A stretch of 64,000 nt of DNA from Calidifontimicrobium sp035325925 (GCF_035325925.1 NZ_DAOKZA010000018.1:7684-71683); one strand, 5' to 3'; numbered from the stretch's first letter, positions 8,509 to 18,526 are shown. Program-made: numbers and translations. The notes: generated by a model not told the origin, from the sequence alone.

Positions 8509-10316
8509 CAGTCTTCGACCTGGAGGATGGCCAGGAAGGCCTCTTGCGGCACCTCGACGGTGCCGATCTGCTTCATGCGCTTCTTGCCGGCCTTCTGCTT
8601 TTCGAGCAGCTTGCGCTTGCGGGTGATGTCGCCGCCGTAACATTTTGCCAGCACGTTCTTGCGCAGCGCCTTGATGTTCTCGCGCGCGATGATGTTGGCG
8701 CCGATCGCCGCCTGGATCGCCACGTCGTACATCTGCCGCGGAATCTGCTCGCGCATCTTGGCCGCCACCGCGCGGCCGCGGAACTGCGCCTGCGAGCGGT
8801 GCACGATCATCGCCAGGGGGTCGACGCGCTCGCCGTTGATCAGGATGTCGACCTTCACGACGTCGGCGGCGCGGTACTCCTTGAACTCGTAGTCCATGCT
8901 CGCGTAACCGCGCGACACCGACTTCAGCTTGTCGAAGAAGTCGAGCACGATCTCGGCCAGCGGCAGCTCGTAGGTCAGGTGCACCTGCTTGCCGTGGTAG
9001 GCCATGTTGACCTGGATGCCGCGCTTCTGGTTGGCCAGCGTCATCACCGGGCCGACGCAGTCCTGCGGCATGTACAGCTGCACCGTCACGATCGGCTCGC
9101 GGATCTCGCGGATACGGCCGACGTCGGGCATCTTGCTCGGGTTCTCCACCTGCAGCACGGTGCCGTCGTTCAGCTCCACCTCGTAGACCACGCTGGGCGC
9201 GGTGGTCACCAGGTCCTGGTCGAATTCGCGTTCGAGGCGCTCCTGCACGATCTCCATGTGCAGCAGCCCGAGGAAGCCGCAGCGGAAGCCGAAGCCCAGC
9301 GCCTGGCTCACCTCGGGTTCGTAGCGCAGGCTGGAGTCGTTGAGCTTGAGCTTCTCGAGTGCGTCGCGCAGCTGGTCGTACTCGCTCGCCTCGGTGGGGT
9401 ACAGGCCCGCAAAGACCTGCGGCTGGATCTCCTTGAAGCCGGGCAGCGGTTCGCTGGCCGGCCCGGCGTTGTTCGGCAGCTTCTTCTCCAGCGTCACGGT
9501 GTCACCGACCTTGGCCGCGGCGAGCTCCTTGATGCCGGCGATCAGGAAGCCGACCTCGCCGGCGCGCAGCAGCTCGCGCGGCTCGCTCTTGGGCGTGAAG
9601 ACGCCCATCTGCTCCAGCGGGTAGACGGTGTGGGTGGCCATCAGGCGGATGCGGTCGCCCTTCCTCAGTTCGCCGTCGACCACGCGCACCAGCATCACCA
9701 CGCCGACGTAGTTGTCGAACCAGGCGTCGATGATCATCGCGCGCGGCGGTCCGTCGGGGTTGCCGCGCGGCGACGGCATGCGGGCGATCACCGCCTCGAG
9801 GATGTCGTCGATGCCCTCGCCGGTCTTCGCCGAGCACGGGATCGCGTCGGACGCGTCGATGCCGATCACGTCCTCGATCTCGCGCTTCGCGCCTTCGGGG
9901 TCGGCCTGCGGCAGGTCCATCTTGTTGAGCACCGGCACGACCTCGACGCCGAGGTCGAGCGCGGTGTAGCAGTTGGCCACCGTCTGCGCCTCGACGCCCT
10001 GGCTGGCGTCGACCACCAGCAGCGCGCCCTCGCACGCCGACAGCGAGCGGCTGACTTCGTACGAGAAGTCCACGTGCCCGGGCGTGTCGATCAGGTTGAG
10101 CTGGTACGTCCTGCCATTGCGCGCGGTGTAGTGCAGCGCGGCGGTCTGCGCCTTGATCGTGATGCCGCGCTCGCGCTCGATGTCCATCGAGTCGAGCACC
10201 TGCGCCTCCATCTCGCGGTCGGACAGCCCGCCGCAGCGCTGGATCAGGCGGTCGGCGAGCGTGCTCTTGCCGTGATCGATGTGGGCGATGATGGAGAAGT
10301 TGCGGATGTGGTCCAT
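8508..10316 (-). CDS. lepA: Elongation factor 4 (LepA)
   Basis: Ribosome-bound GTPase that back-translocates or remodels stalled ribosomes and affects initiation. At 602 residues it is full length. Seen: G1 AHIDHGKST, DTPGHVDFSYE, NKMD, and the LepA-specific C-terminal domain ending in a basic KRKLLEKQKAGKKRMK stretch. It is followed by lepB through a TGATG overlap. The 180 bp upstream contain no other gene; a terminator-ended small-RNA candidate lies just upstream (10498-10564), so lepA needs its own promoter or read-through. Confidence 0.97.
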   Translation of the reverse strand: MDHIRNFSIIAHIDHGKSTLADRLIQRCGGLSDREMEAQVLDSMDIERERGITIKAQTAALHYTARNGRTYQLNLIDTPGHVDFSYEVSRSLSACEGALLVVDASQGVEAQTVANCYTALDLGVEVVPVLNKMDLPQADPEGAKREIEDVIGIDASDAIPCSAKTGEGIDDILEAVIARMPSPRGNPDGPPRAMIIDAWFDNYVGVVMLVRVVDGELRKGDRIRLMATHTVYPLEQMGVFTPKSEPRELLRAGEVGFLIAGIKELAAAKVGDTVTLEKKLPNNAGPASEPLPGFKEIQPQVFAGLYPTEASEYDQLRDALEKLKLNDSSLRYEPEVSQALGFGFRCGFLGLLHMEIVQERLEREFDQDLVTTAPSVVYEVELNDGTVLQVENPSKMPDVGRIREIREPIVTVQLYMPQDCVGPVMTLANQKRGIQVNMAYHGKQVHLTYELPLAEIVLDFFDKLKSVSRGYASMDYEFKEYRAADVVKVDILINGERVDPLAMIVHRSQAQFRGRAVAAKMREQIPRQMYDVAIQAAIGANIIARENIKALRKNVLAKCYGGDITRKRKLLEKQKAGKKRMKQIGTVEVPQEAFLAILQVED

Positions 10317-10497
10317 CGGTTTGGGCAGGGCATGACGGCCGGAGGGCGACGCGACGACGGGAGCCGCATCGCGCCGGCGCGCCAGCGGTTCATTCGGTCG
10401 CGCGTGGCTTCGGCCGGCGTGTCGCGCGATCGATCACGGGGCCGCGACGCTGCACGACGAAGCGCTCGCACCGCGTCCCGCGGCGTGCGCCGAGGGC

Positions 10498-10533
10498 AAA
10501 AAAATAAGGCGCGCCGAAGAGGTGACGCGCCTT
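10498..10533 (-). terminator. Intrinsic terminator (8-bp stem, seven T)
   Basis: Perfect 8-bp stem AAGGCGCG/CGCGCCTT with a 12-nt loop, followed on the minus strand by A and seven T. It would end the candidate small RNA and also any read-through from the upstream mucD transcript, separating mucD from lepA. Confidence 0.8.
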
Positions 10534-10564
10534 CCAACAAAACGTATGGCAACTGCTTGTTGGG
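10498..10564 (-). ncRNA. Candidate small RNA with anti-Shine-Dalgarno loop
   Basis: Downstream of a TACAAT box on the minus strand lie about 67 nt with two perfect hairpins. The first pairs CCAACAA (10563-10557) with TTGTTGG (10540-10534) around a 16-nt loop. The second pairs AAGGCGCG (10533-10526) with CGCGCCTT (10513-10506) around the loop TCACCTCTTCGG and is followed by A and seven T. The loop nearly copies the 3' end of 16S rRNA (UCACCUCCUU), so it could pair with Shine-Dalgarno sequences. From memory, this resembles the Betaproteobacteria toxic small RNA family in Rfam; this was not checked. No ORF or ribosome site is seen in it. Alternatively it is only a leader or the terminator of the mucD operon. 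Confidence 0.6.
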
Positions 10565-10950
10565 CTTTTATTGTAGCCAAAAGGACCGGGCTGGAGACCG
10601 CGCCAATGCTTGATTTGCGGCCGTTGCAGCCCGCCAACAGGCGAATGTTGTCAACAGAAAATCCACAGGTTCGGTGCGTTCCATGGTGTGAGCGCTCGCA
10701 CGCTCAGTGGTACCCCTTCGATGAGAGAAACGAGCCGTTGAAACGCATCATTGTAGACGCCGGCGCGATCAATCCTCGACCTCTGGCGCGAGTTCCAAAG
10801 CGAACACTCACATCAAACGCTACGCGTGGCCCACATCCGGCCAGCGACCATCCCGCATGCTGGAAAGACCCGCTGCGCTGCTCGGATCTGTCGCAGACCG
10901 CGGGTGGCCCTGACTCCTCGCGGACGCGGGCGCCGGACCGGCGCCGCGGT
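10565..10950. other. Intergenic region between mucD and the small-RNA candidate
   Basis: About 385 bp with no convincing gene; it is visibly less GC-rich than its surroundings. Seen: the TACAAT box at its left end, an 11-bp palindrome TGTTGTCAACA (10646-10656), a TGAGCG/CGCTCA inverted repeat (10689-10706), and a GC-only perfect inverted repeat GGCGCCGG/CCGGCGCC (10929-10945) just after the mucD stop without a T-run. The short palindromes could be protein-binding sites, but nothing ties them to a regulator. Confidence 0.4.
10570..10575 (-). promoter_or_regulatory. -10 box (TACAAT) of the candidate small RNA
   Basis: TACAAT on the minus strand differs from the TATAAT consensus at one base and lies about 6-7 nt before the first hairpin of the candidate small RNA. 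It stands in a locally AT-richer stretch. No good -35 hexamer is present at 16-18 bp (TCTCCA at 16 bp is a weak match). The placement, immediately before a compact terminator-ended unit, is the main support. Confidence 0.5.
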
Positions 10951-12384
10951 TCAGCCGCGCGGGCGCACGACGAGGTAGTTCACCCAGTCGCCGCGCCGCA
11001 CCATCAGGCTGACCGGCTTTTCCTTGTCGACCTTGCCGACGACGCTGTTGAACTGCTTTGCGTCGCCGATCTCGCTGTTGTTGACCGACAGGATCACGTC
11101 GCCCTCGCGCAGCCCGGCGCGTGCCGCAGGCCCCTCGACCGCAGCCACCACCACGCCACCGCGCAGCTTGAGTTCGCGCTTCTGCGCCTCGCTCAGGTCG
11201 TTGACGGCGACACCGATCGCGGTGGTCTGCGCCGGCGCCGGCGTCGTCGTCTGCGCGACGCGGCGCGGACGGTCGGGCTCGAACTCCGCCACGGCGACAC
11301 TCAGATCTCGGTAACTGCCGCGACGGAAGACCTGCACCTTCGATTGCGTCCCGGGTGCGGTGCCGCCGATCATGCGCGGCAGGTCGATCGACTTGTCGAC
11401 CGCCTTGCCGTCGACGCGCACGATGATGTCGCCCGCCTCGATGCCGGCCTTGTCGGCCGGGCCACCGCTCTCGACGCTTTGCACCAGCGCGCCGCGCGCC
11501 TCGCCCAGGCCGATCGCCTCGGCGACCTCCTTGGTCACCGGCGCGATCTGCACGCCGATGCGCCCGCGAATCACACGCCCGTGCTGGCGCAGCTGCTCGG
11601 ACACGCGCACCGCCTCGTCGATCGGGATCGCGAACGAGATGCCCATGAAGCCGCCCGAGCGGCTGTAGATCTGCGAGTTGATGCCGACGACCTCGCCGCG
11701 CAGGTTCAGCAGCGGACCGCCCGAGTTGCCGGGGTTGATCGCGACGTCGGTCTGGATGAACGGCAGGAAGTCGCCGGTGTCGCGCTGCTTGGCGCTGACG
11801 ATGCCCGCGGTCACGGTGTTCTCGAGTCCGAACGGCGAGCCGATCGCGACCACCCACTCGCCGACCCTGAGCTTGCTGACGTCGCCGATCTTCACCGCCG
11901 GCAACCCGCTCGCGTCGACCTTGACCACCGCGACGTCGGTGCGCCGGTCCGACCCGACGATCCTGGCCTTGAACTCGCGGCGGTCGGGCAGCGTGACGAT
12001 GACCTCGTCGGCGCCCTCGACCACGTGCGCGTTGGTCATCACGTAGCCGTCGGCGCTGATGATGAAGCCAGAGCCGACGCCACGCTGTGCCGGTTCGTCG
12101 TCCCCCGGCGCACCGCGCGGTCCGGGCCGGCCCGGCAGCGGGATCCCGAAGCGGCGGAAGAACTCCTCGAGGTTGGGGTCCAGCTCGGGCAGCGCACGGG
12201 ACACCTGGCGCCCGCGCTCGAGCGTGCGGATGTTCACCACCGCCGGGCTCACGCGCTCGGCCAGTTCGGTGAAGTCGGGCAGCACGACCTGCTGTGCGGC
12301 GACCGACGCGGGCCACGACAGCACCAGTGCCGCGGCAAGGGTGGCACAGGCCGCGATGCGCTTGGACGGCTGGAACATGGACAT
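10951..12384 (-). CDS. mucD: Periplasmic serine protease, DegP/HtrA (MucD) family
   Basis: Do-family protease and chaperone that degrades misfolded envelope proteins under sigma-E control. It has 477 residues. A signal peptide covers about 1-30 (cleavage after a VAA stretch). The protease domain has His120 (TNAHVV), Asp150 (RRTDVAVV) and Ser221 (NPGNSGGP), and two PDZ domains follow, at roughly 275-365 and 385-470. It is the last gene of rpoE-mucA-mucB-mucD, 55 nt after mucB, as in Pseudomonas and Burkholderiales. Confidence 0.96.
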   Translation of the reverse strand: MSMFQPSKRIAACATLAAALVLSWPASVAAQQVVLPDFTELAERVSPAVVNIRTLERGRQVSRALPELDPNLEEFFRRFGIPLPGRPGPRGAPGDDEPAQRGVGSGFIISADGYVMTNAHVVEGADEVIVTLPDRREFKARIVGSDRRTDVAVVKVDASGLPAVKIGDVSKLRVGEWVVAIGSPFGLENTVTAGIVSAKQRDTGDFLPFIQTDVAINPGNSGGPLLNLRGEVVGINSQIYSRSGGFMGISFAIPIDEAVRVSEQLRQHGRVIRGRIGVQIAPVTKEVAEAIGLGEARGALVQSVESGGPADKAGIEAGDIIVRVDGKAVDKSIDLPRMIGGTAPGTQSKVQVFRRGSYRDLSVAVAEFEPDRPRRVAQTTTPAPAQTTAIGVAVNDLSEAQKRELKLRGGVVVAAVEGPAARAGLREGDVILSVNNSEIGDAKQFNSVVGKVDKEKPVSLMVRRGDWVNYLVVRPRG

Positions 12385-12439
12385 CGACGAACTCTCCCGA
12401 TCGAATCGAAGACGACCGCGGCCGGACGACGCGGCGCAT

Positions 12440-13441
12440 TCAGCGCCGGCGTGTCAGGGCCTCGGCGAACTGCATCACGGTCGACATCGGCACGTCGCCC
12501 ATCACCGTGACCCACCACTGGTCGAGCCGCTTCATCAGCGTGTGCGTGGCCCCGATCGCCGTGTGCCCGGGGCGGTGCCGACCCTCGCGGTACGGCTCGA
12601 TGAACACCGACACGTGCGTCAGGCCGTCCGAGTACACGGTCTGCAGCACCGGCAGTCCGTGCGCCTGCGCGTCGCCCGTGTCGACGACGCGGCGCACGCA
12701 GCTGACCTGTCGGAAACCCTCCACCGGCTCGAGCTGCCAGCCCTCGGCGGCGAGGTCGGTGGCGCCGACGTCGGGTCGCAGCACGCGGTAACCGGCGAGC
12801 TTGCGCATCGGCTTGAGCACGCTGTCGGGCTGCGGCCTGACGCCGATGGTCACGTCGCTGAACGAAGCGCTCTCGAGCACGCGGCCGTCGGCGCCGATGA
12901 CGTCGGTGCGCAGCAGCAACCCGCTGCGGCGTTCGACCCACAGGCGCTGCGCGAAGCGCCGAGTGTCGCGCGGCTGCAGCACGTACACCGACGCGTCATG
13001 GCCGGCCACGCGCCCTTCGCCCTCGGCACGCAACTCGTAGCGCTCGAACAGCGCGTCGTCGGGCTGCGCCCGCAGCAGCGACGGCAGCGTGTGGCTGGCG
13101 TCGCGTTGCTCGACCACGGCCACCTTCTGCGCGGGCCAGACCGTGTGCACCAGGTCGTTGTGGCGATACACGAGCCGCGCCTCGCCATCGAGCAGTTCGA
13201 CACGTTCGAACTGCTGCCGACCCTCGCAGAAGTGCGCGATGCGCGAGCTGCTCATCGCGCCGCCGACCGTCGACACCAGCGTGCCCTGGTAGTTGCCGAA
13301 GGCGACGGCCTCGTAGACTCGCTCGATCCAGCCGCGCGCGTCCAGCGGCGGGCCGTCGGACGGCGGCGCCGCCGCGGCCATCGAAGTCCAGCCGGCCAGT
13401 GCCGCTGCCGCCAGCCAGACGCGCCAGTGCCGCAACGCCAT
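12440..13441 (-). CDS. mucB: Sigma-E regulatory protein MucB/RseB
   Basis: Periplasmic protein that binds the anti-sigma factor and shields it from proteolysis until envelope stress is sensed. The 333-residue product has a signal peptide (about 1-24) and the two-domain MucB/RseB pattern: an N-terminal LolA-like part (AFGNYQGTLV) and a smaller C-terminal domain (about 230-330) with SDGLTHVSVFIEP. It follows mucA by 9 nt and precedes mucD. Confidence 0.92.
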   Translation of the reverse strand: MALRHWRVWLAAAALAGWTSMAAAAPPSDGPPLDARGWIERVYEAVAFGNYQGTLVSTVGGAMSSSRIAHFCEGRQQFERVELLDGEARLVYRHNDLVHTVWPAQKVAVVEQRDASHTLPSLLRAQPDDALFERYELRAEGEGRVAGHDASVYVLQPRDTRRFAQRLWVERRSGLLLRTDVIGADGRVLESASFSDVTIGVRPQPDSVLKPMRKLAGYRVLRPDVGATDLAAEGWQLEPVEGFRQVSCVRRVVDTGDAQAHGLPVLQTVYSDGLTHVSVFIEPYREGRHRPGHTAIGATHTLMKRLDQWWVTVMGDVPMSTVMQFAEALTRRR

Positions 13442-13450
13442 GACCGGGCG

Positions 13451-14047
13451 TCAGCGTTGCGGCACCGCGGTCGCGGTGCTGCGCACCACGCCGCCGGGCA
13501 CCAGCGCCGCACTCGGCCCGTACTGCTTGTGCGCCTCGAGATAGCGGTCCAGCCGCGCATCGCGGATCAGCACGCCCTCGACGCCGGCGAGCGGCGCGGG
13601 GCGATCGGTCGACACACGCACCGCCGCGGCCGGCTGCGCCGCGATCACGGCACCCGGGCTGTCGCCGGGGGCGGCGAGCCGGGTCACGACCATCACGCCG
13701 GCCACCGCGGCGAATCCTGCAGCGACCACCATCGGCGCCATCCACCCGCGACGACGGTGGCGCACCGGCGAGGCCACCGTCGCCGCCGGCGCCAGCACCA
13801 CCGGCTCGTCGGCCAACCGGCGCCGCAGCGCGTGCAGGAACGCTTCGTCGCGCGCGCCGTCGTGGGCCAAGTCCTCGGAACGCATCACGTCGCCGATCAG
13901 GTGGTAGGCATGCCAGGTCACGCGCAACTGCGCGTCGTCGCGCCAGTCGCGACACAGCGCCGCCGCGTCGCCTTCGGCGAGGTCGCCGTCCATCAGCGCC
14001 GACAACCGCTGCCGCTGACGTTCCTCGTTCAACCGGTCCACCATCAT
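13451..14047 (-). CDS. mucA: Anti-sigma-E factor MucA/RseA
   Basis: Single-pass inner-membrane anti-sigma factor that holds RpoE. About 198 residues: an N-terminal cytoplasmic RseA-type domain beginning ERQRQRLSALMDGD, one hydrophobic segment (about 110-130, VAAGFAAVAGVMVV) and a periplasmic tail that MucB would bind. Two adjacent ATG codons (14047 and 14044) are possible; a GGAG lies 3 or 6 nt before them, which slightly favours 14044. A GTG at 14071 is also in frame. It follows rpoE by about 30 nt. Confidence 0.88.
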   Translation of the reverse strand: MMVDRLNEERQRQRLSALMDGDLAEGDAAALCRDWRDDAQLRVTWHAYHLIGDVMRSEDLAHDGARDEAFLHALRRRLADEPVVLAPAATVASPVRHRRRGWMAPMVVAAGFAAVAGVMVVTRLAAPGDSPGAVIAAQPAAAVRVSTDRPAPLAGVEGVLIRDARLDRYLEAHKQYGPSAALVPGGVVRSTATAVPQR

Positions 14048-14075
14048 GCACTCCAGCCCATTGCGTCCCACCCCG

Positions 14076-14681
14076 TCACCAGCGCTCGCCGTCCCGGGTG
14101 CCCAGCAGCGGCCGCAGGCGCTCGGCGATCGCCTCGCGCGCGCGGAAGATGCGGGAACGCACCGTGCCGATCGGGCAGTTCATCGCTTCGGCGATCTCTT
14201 CGTAGCTCAGTCCTTCGATCTCGCGCAGCGTGATCGCCTGGCGCAGGTCGTCGGACAGGGCCTCGATGGCGGCATTCACGGTCGCCGCCACCTGCTTGCT
14301 CGCCAGCACCGCGTCGGGGGTCTCGCCGTCGGTTAGTTCGTTCTCCACGCGGGAAGTTTCGTCGCCGTCATCGCCGGCCGGTCGCGCCGCCTCGGACACC
14401 AGCGGGTCGCGCTTGAGTTCGACCAGCGCCTTCTTCGCGGTATTCACCGCGATGCGGTACAGCCAGGTGTAGAACGCGCTGTCGCCACGGAACTGCGGCA
14501 GGGCGCGGTAGGCGCGAATGAACGTCTCCTGCGCGATGTCCGGCACCAGGTCGACGTCGCGCACCATGCGCGCGATCAGCCGCTCGACACGGCGCTGGTA
14601 CTTGACGACGAGCATCTCGAAGGCGCGCGTGTCGCCCCGCTTGACACGCTCGATCAGCTGGGCGTCGGCTTCGGCGCTCAT
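14076..14681 (-). CDS. rpoE: RNA polymerase sigma factor RpoE (ECF family)
   Basis: Extracytoplasmic-function sigma factor for the envelope stress response. The 201-residue protein has region 2 with DIAQETFIRAYRAL and the FYTWLYRIAVNTAK segment, an acidic linker (about 100-120), and region 4 with a helix-turn-helix, SYEEIAEAMNCPIGTVRSR. It heads rpoE-mucA-mucB-mucD, so its regulators are encoded directly behind it. In this family the operon is usually autoregulated; I could not assign a sigma-E promoter upstream. Confidence 0.96.
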   Translation of the reverse strand: MSAEADAQLIERVKRGDTRAFEMLVVKYQRRVERLIARMVRDVDLVPDIAQETFIRAYRALPQFRGDSAFYTWLYRIAVNTAKKALVELKRDPLVSEAARPAGDDGDETSRVENELTDGETPDAVLASKQVAATVNAAIEALSDDLRQAITLREIEGLSYEEIAEAMNCPIGTVRSRIFRAREAIAERLRPLLGTRDGERW

Positions 14682-14702
14682 CGTCGGGTCGGGGTCTGAC
14701 GC

Positions 14703-15158
14703 TCAGATCCGCGTGCCGGCCAGCGGCTGCGGCTCGGGCCGGCGCGCGAACAGCGCGCAGCGCAAGGCGTGCCAGCACGACGCCTGTCGCCTGCGCGACA
14801 ACGGCCACCAGCGGCGGCGCCCGTCACTGCCGTCGAAGCGCAGCAGCATCCAGCCGTCGAGGTCCAGCGCCACGTCGACCGCGCCGACCAGCGGCGTGGA
14901 CGCCCCGTCGGCCAGCAGCGACCACGCGCGACCGTCCCAGCGCAACCGGCCCGGTGAACGAACGCGTGCAGCGCCCCAGCCGGCCAACGCGCCGGTGCAG
15001 GCGGCGACGCCGACGGCCACGGCGATCGCCGGCGCCTGCAGCCAGGCCAGGCCCCAGCCGACCAACGACGCGGCGGCCGCGGCGCACAGGCAGGACAGCG
15101 CCCAGCGGGTCGCCGGGTCGTCGTCGAGTCCGACGTCGACCGCCGGCGCCGTGTCCAT
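14703..15158 (-). CDS. Small membrane protein, YgfX-like
   Basis: A 151-residue protein with two adjacent hydrophobic segments near the N-terminus (about 18-62), then a small soluble part with WLLRF-like and WPLSRRR segments. This layout and its place between fabF and rpoE match the YgfX/CptA-like proteins common at this site in Burkholderiales. Assignment is by architecture and context only; no function is proven. It lies 21 nt before rpoE and may share its transcript. Confidence 0.65.
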   Translation of the reverse strand: MDTAPAVDVGLDDDPATRWALSCLCAAAAASLVGWGLAWLQAPAIAVAVGVAACTGALAGWGAARVRSPGRLRWDGRAWSLLADGASTPLVGAVDVALDLDGWMLLRFDGSDGRRRWWPLSRRRQASCWHALRCALFARRPEPQPLAGTRI

Positions 15159-15272
15159 CGTGGTGGCCGCGGCAGCTTCAGTCGCCGCGGCGGCCGGCCC
15201 GCCGCGCGCAGCAGTTCGCCCCGCGGGCGAGGTCGCACGCGGCTCGGAGTCCGGCGAAGGCCACGCGCCGGT

Positions 15273-16517
<1,245 letters not shown>

Positions 16518-16524
16518 GCGTGCA

Positions 16525-16764
16525 TCAGGCCTTCTGGTGCTTCATCGCGTAGTCGATCGCCAGTTGCACCGTGGTGATCTTCTCGGCTTCCTCGTCGGGG
16601 ATCTCGATGCCGAACTCGTCCTCGAGCGCCATCACCAGTTCGACGGTGTCGAGCGAATCGGCGCCCAGGTCGGCGACGAAGGCCTTCTCGTTGGTGACCT
16701 CGGCCTCGGACACGCCGAGCTGTTCGGCGATGATTTTCTTGACGCGCGCTTCGATATCGCTCAT
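16525..16764 (-). CDS. acpP: Acyl carrier protein
   Basis: Acidic carrier of growing acyl chains; 79 residues. Ser37 in the ADSLD motif takes the phosphopantetheine arm from AcpS. The start is the ATG at 16764 because a strong GGAGGAG lies just before it; the in-frame extension upstream is not needed. It lies between fabG and fabF. Confidence 0.97.
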   Translation of the reverse strand: MSDIEARVKKIIAEQLGVSEAEVTNEKAFVADLGADSLDTVELVMALEDEFGIEIPDEEAEKITTVQLAIDYAMKHQKA

Positions 16765-16800
16765 GACTCCTCCGGGAGTGGATTGCAAAAAACGGCGCTG

Positions 16801-16806
16801 ATTTTA
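16801..16806 (-). promoter_or_regulatory. Possible -10 box upstream of acpP
   Basis: TAAAAT on the minus strand, 36 nt before the acpP start, in the 71-bp fabG-acpP gap. acpP is often transcribed more strongly than its neighbours, so an internal promoter would make sense. No clear -35 hexamer is seen. Confidence 0.35.
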
Positions 16807-16835
16807 GCCGGCCCCGTCGGGCGCACCGGCCGGCC

Positions 16836-17591
16836 TCAGCCCATGTACATGCCGCCGTTGACGTGCAGTTCGGTGCCGGTGATGTAGCCGGCGGCAGGCG
16901 AGGCGAGGAAGGCGACTGCCTCGGCGACCTCGTCGGGCGAGCCCAGGCGCCCGAGCGGGATCTGCTGCAGCAGCGCCGCGCGCTGCGCCTCGGGCAGCGC
17001 GTCGGTCATGTCGGTGGCGATGAAACCCGGCGCGACGCAGTTGACGGTGATGCCACGGCTGCCGAGCTCGCGTGCCAGCGCGCGCGTCATGCCGGCCACG
17101 CCGGCCTTCGCCGCCGCGTAGTTGGCCTGCCCCGGGTTGCCGCTGGCGCCGACCACCGAGGTGATGTTGACGATGCGCCCATAACGCTGCTTCATCATCG
17201 GCCGCATCACCGCGCGGCTGGCGCGGAACACCGCCTTCAGGTTGGTGTCGAGCACCGCGTCCCAGTCGGCGTCCTTCATGCGCATCGCCAGCGTGTCGCG
17301 CGTGATGCCGGCGTTGTTGACGAGGATGTGGATCGCGCCGTGCCGCTGGACGAGCGTGTCGACCGCGGCGTCGACGCCGGCGGCGTCGTTGACGTCGAGC
17401 ACGACGCCGGCGCAGCCTTCGTGCGCTGCCAGCGCCTGCGCGATGCCCTGCGCGCCGGCTTCGCTGGTGGCGCTGCCGGTGACCTTGACGCCGCGGCCCG
17501 CCAGCGCCAGCGCGATCGCGCGCCCGATGCCACGCGACGCACCGGTGACCAGCGCGACCTGACCGCCCAGCGCCGGGGCGTCGGCGCTCAT
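16836..17591 (-). CDS. fabG: 3-oxoacyl-[ACP] reductase
   Basis: NADPH-dependent reductase of the fatty-acid cycle. The 251-residue SDR protein has the cofactor motif TGASRGIG (16-23), NNAG (92-95) and the catalytic Ser145, Tyr158 and Lys162 (YAAAK). The start ATG overlaps the fabD stop (ATGA). The C-terminal HVNGGMYM is typical of FabG. Confidence 0.97.
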   Translation of the reverse strand: MSADAPALGGQVALVTGASRGIGRAIALALAGRGVKVTGSATSEAGAQGIAQALAAHEGCAGVVLDVNDAAGVDAAVDTLVQRHGAIHILVNNAGITRDTLAMRMKDADWDAVLDTNLKAVFRASRAVMRPMMKQRYGRIVNITSVVGASGNPGQANYAAAKAGVAGMTRALARELGSRGITVNCVAPGFIATDMTDALPEAQRAALLQQIPLGRLGSPDEVAEAVAFLASPAAGYITGTELHVNGGMYMG

Positions 17592-18526
17592 CGCAGCAAC
17601 CCCTTCGCCTCGGCCAGCGACGGCGGGTCGAACACCGCGGCGCTGACGAGTTCGGCGTCGATGCGCTTGGTCAGCCCCGCCAGCACCTTGCCCGGCCCGC
17701 ACTCGACGACGTGGGTCACCCCGCGAGCGCGCAGCGCGTGCACGACCTCGACCCAGCGCACCGGCTGGTGCGCCTGCCGGTACAGCGCGTCGGCGATCGC
17801 CACCGGATCGACCGGCGACGCGACGTCGACGTTGTTGACCACCGCGATCCTCGGTGCCGCCAGCGCGACGCCGGCCAGCCGCTCGCGCAGCCGCTCGGCC
17901 GCGGGCTGCATCAGCGGGCAATGGAACGGCGCCGACACCGCCAGCGGCAGCGCGCGCTTGGCGCCGCGCGCCTTGAGCAGTTCGCAGGCGCGGTCGACGG
18001 CGGCCTTGGTACCGGCGATCACGGTCTGCTTCGGGTCGTTGAAGTTCGCTGCGGCGACGACCTCGCCGGTCGCGGCAGCGGCCTCCGCACAGCCGGCCAC
18101 CACCGCGTCGGCGTCGAGGCCGAGGATCGCCGCCATCGCGCCGGCGCCGGCCGGCACCGCCTCCTGCATCGCCTGCGCGCGAAAGCGCACCAGCGGCAGC
18201 GCATCGGCCAGGCTCAGCACGCCGGCGGCGACCAGCGCCGCGTACTCGCCGAGCGAGTGGCCGGCCACCGCCGCCGGGGTCAGGCCGGTCTCGGCCTGCA
18301 GCGCTCGCCAGCACGCGACGCCGGCGGTGAGCATCACCGGCTGCGTGTTCGTCGTCAGGTCGAGCTGTTCCTTCGGACCGGCGTGGATCAGCGCCCCGAC
18401 GTCCTCGCCGAGCGCGTCGGAGGCCTCGGCCAGCGTGTGCTGCACCGCCGGGTGGTCCCCGAACGCGTCGAGCATGCCCACCGACTGCGAGCCCTGGCCC
18501 GGGAAGACGACGGCAAACGAGGTCAT
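17588..18526 (-). CDS. fabD: Malonyl-CoA:ACP transacylase
   Basis: Loads malonate onto ACP to supply extender units for FabF and FabH. 312 residues; the start has VVFPGQGSQ, the nucleophile Ser91 lies in GHSLGEYAAL, and His202 in APFHCPLM completes the dyad. It overlaps fabG by 4 nt and follows fabH by 23 nt. Confidence 0.97.
   Translation of the reverse strand: MTSFAVVFPGQGSQSVGMLDAFGDHPAVQHTLAEASDALGEDVGALIHAGPKEQLDLTTNTQPVMLTAGVACWRALQAETGLTPAAVAGHSLGEYAALVAAGVLSLADALPLVRFRAQAMQEAVPAGAGAMAAILGLDADAVVAGCAEAAAATGEVVAAANFNDPKQTVIAGTKAAVDRACELLKARGAKRALPLAVSAPFHCPLMQPAAERLRERLAGVALAAPRIAVVNNVDVASPVDPVAIADALYRQAHQPVRWVEVVHALRARGVTHVVECGPGKVLAGLTKRIDAELVSAAVFDPPSLAEAKGLLR

Noticed and set aside
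10646..10670. DnaA-box-like sequence (TGTGGATTT on the minus strand) suggesting an origin
   Set aside because: Only one imperfect box, no AT-rich unwinding element and no dnaA/dnaN nearby.
12059..14233. 724-codon plus-strand frame opposite mucA-mucB-mucD
   Set aside because: Antisense shadow; the minus-strand genes have complete catalytic motifs and operon structure.
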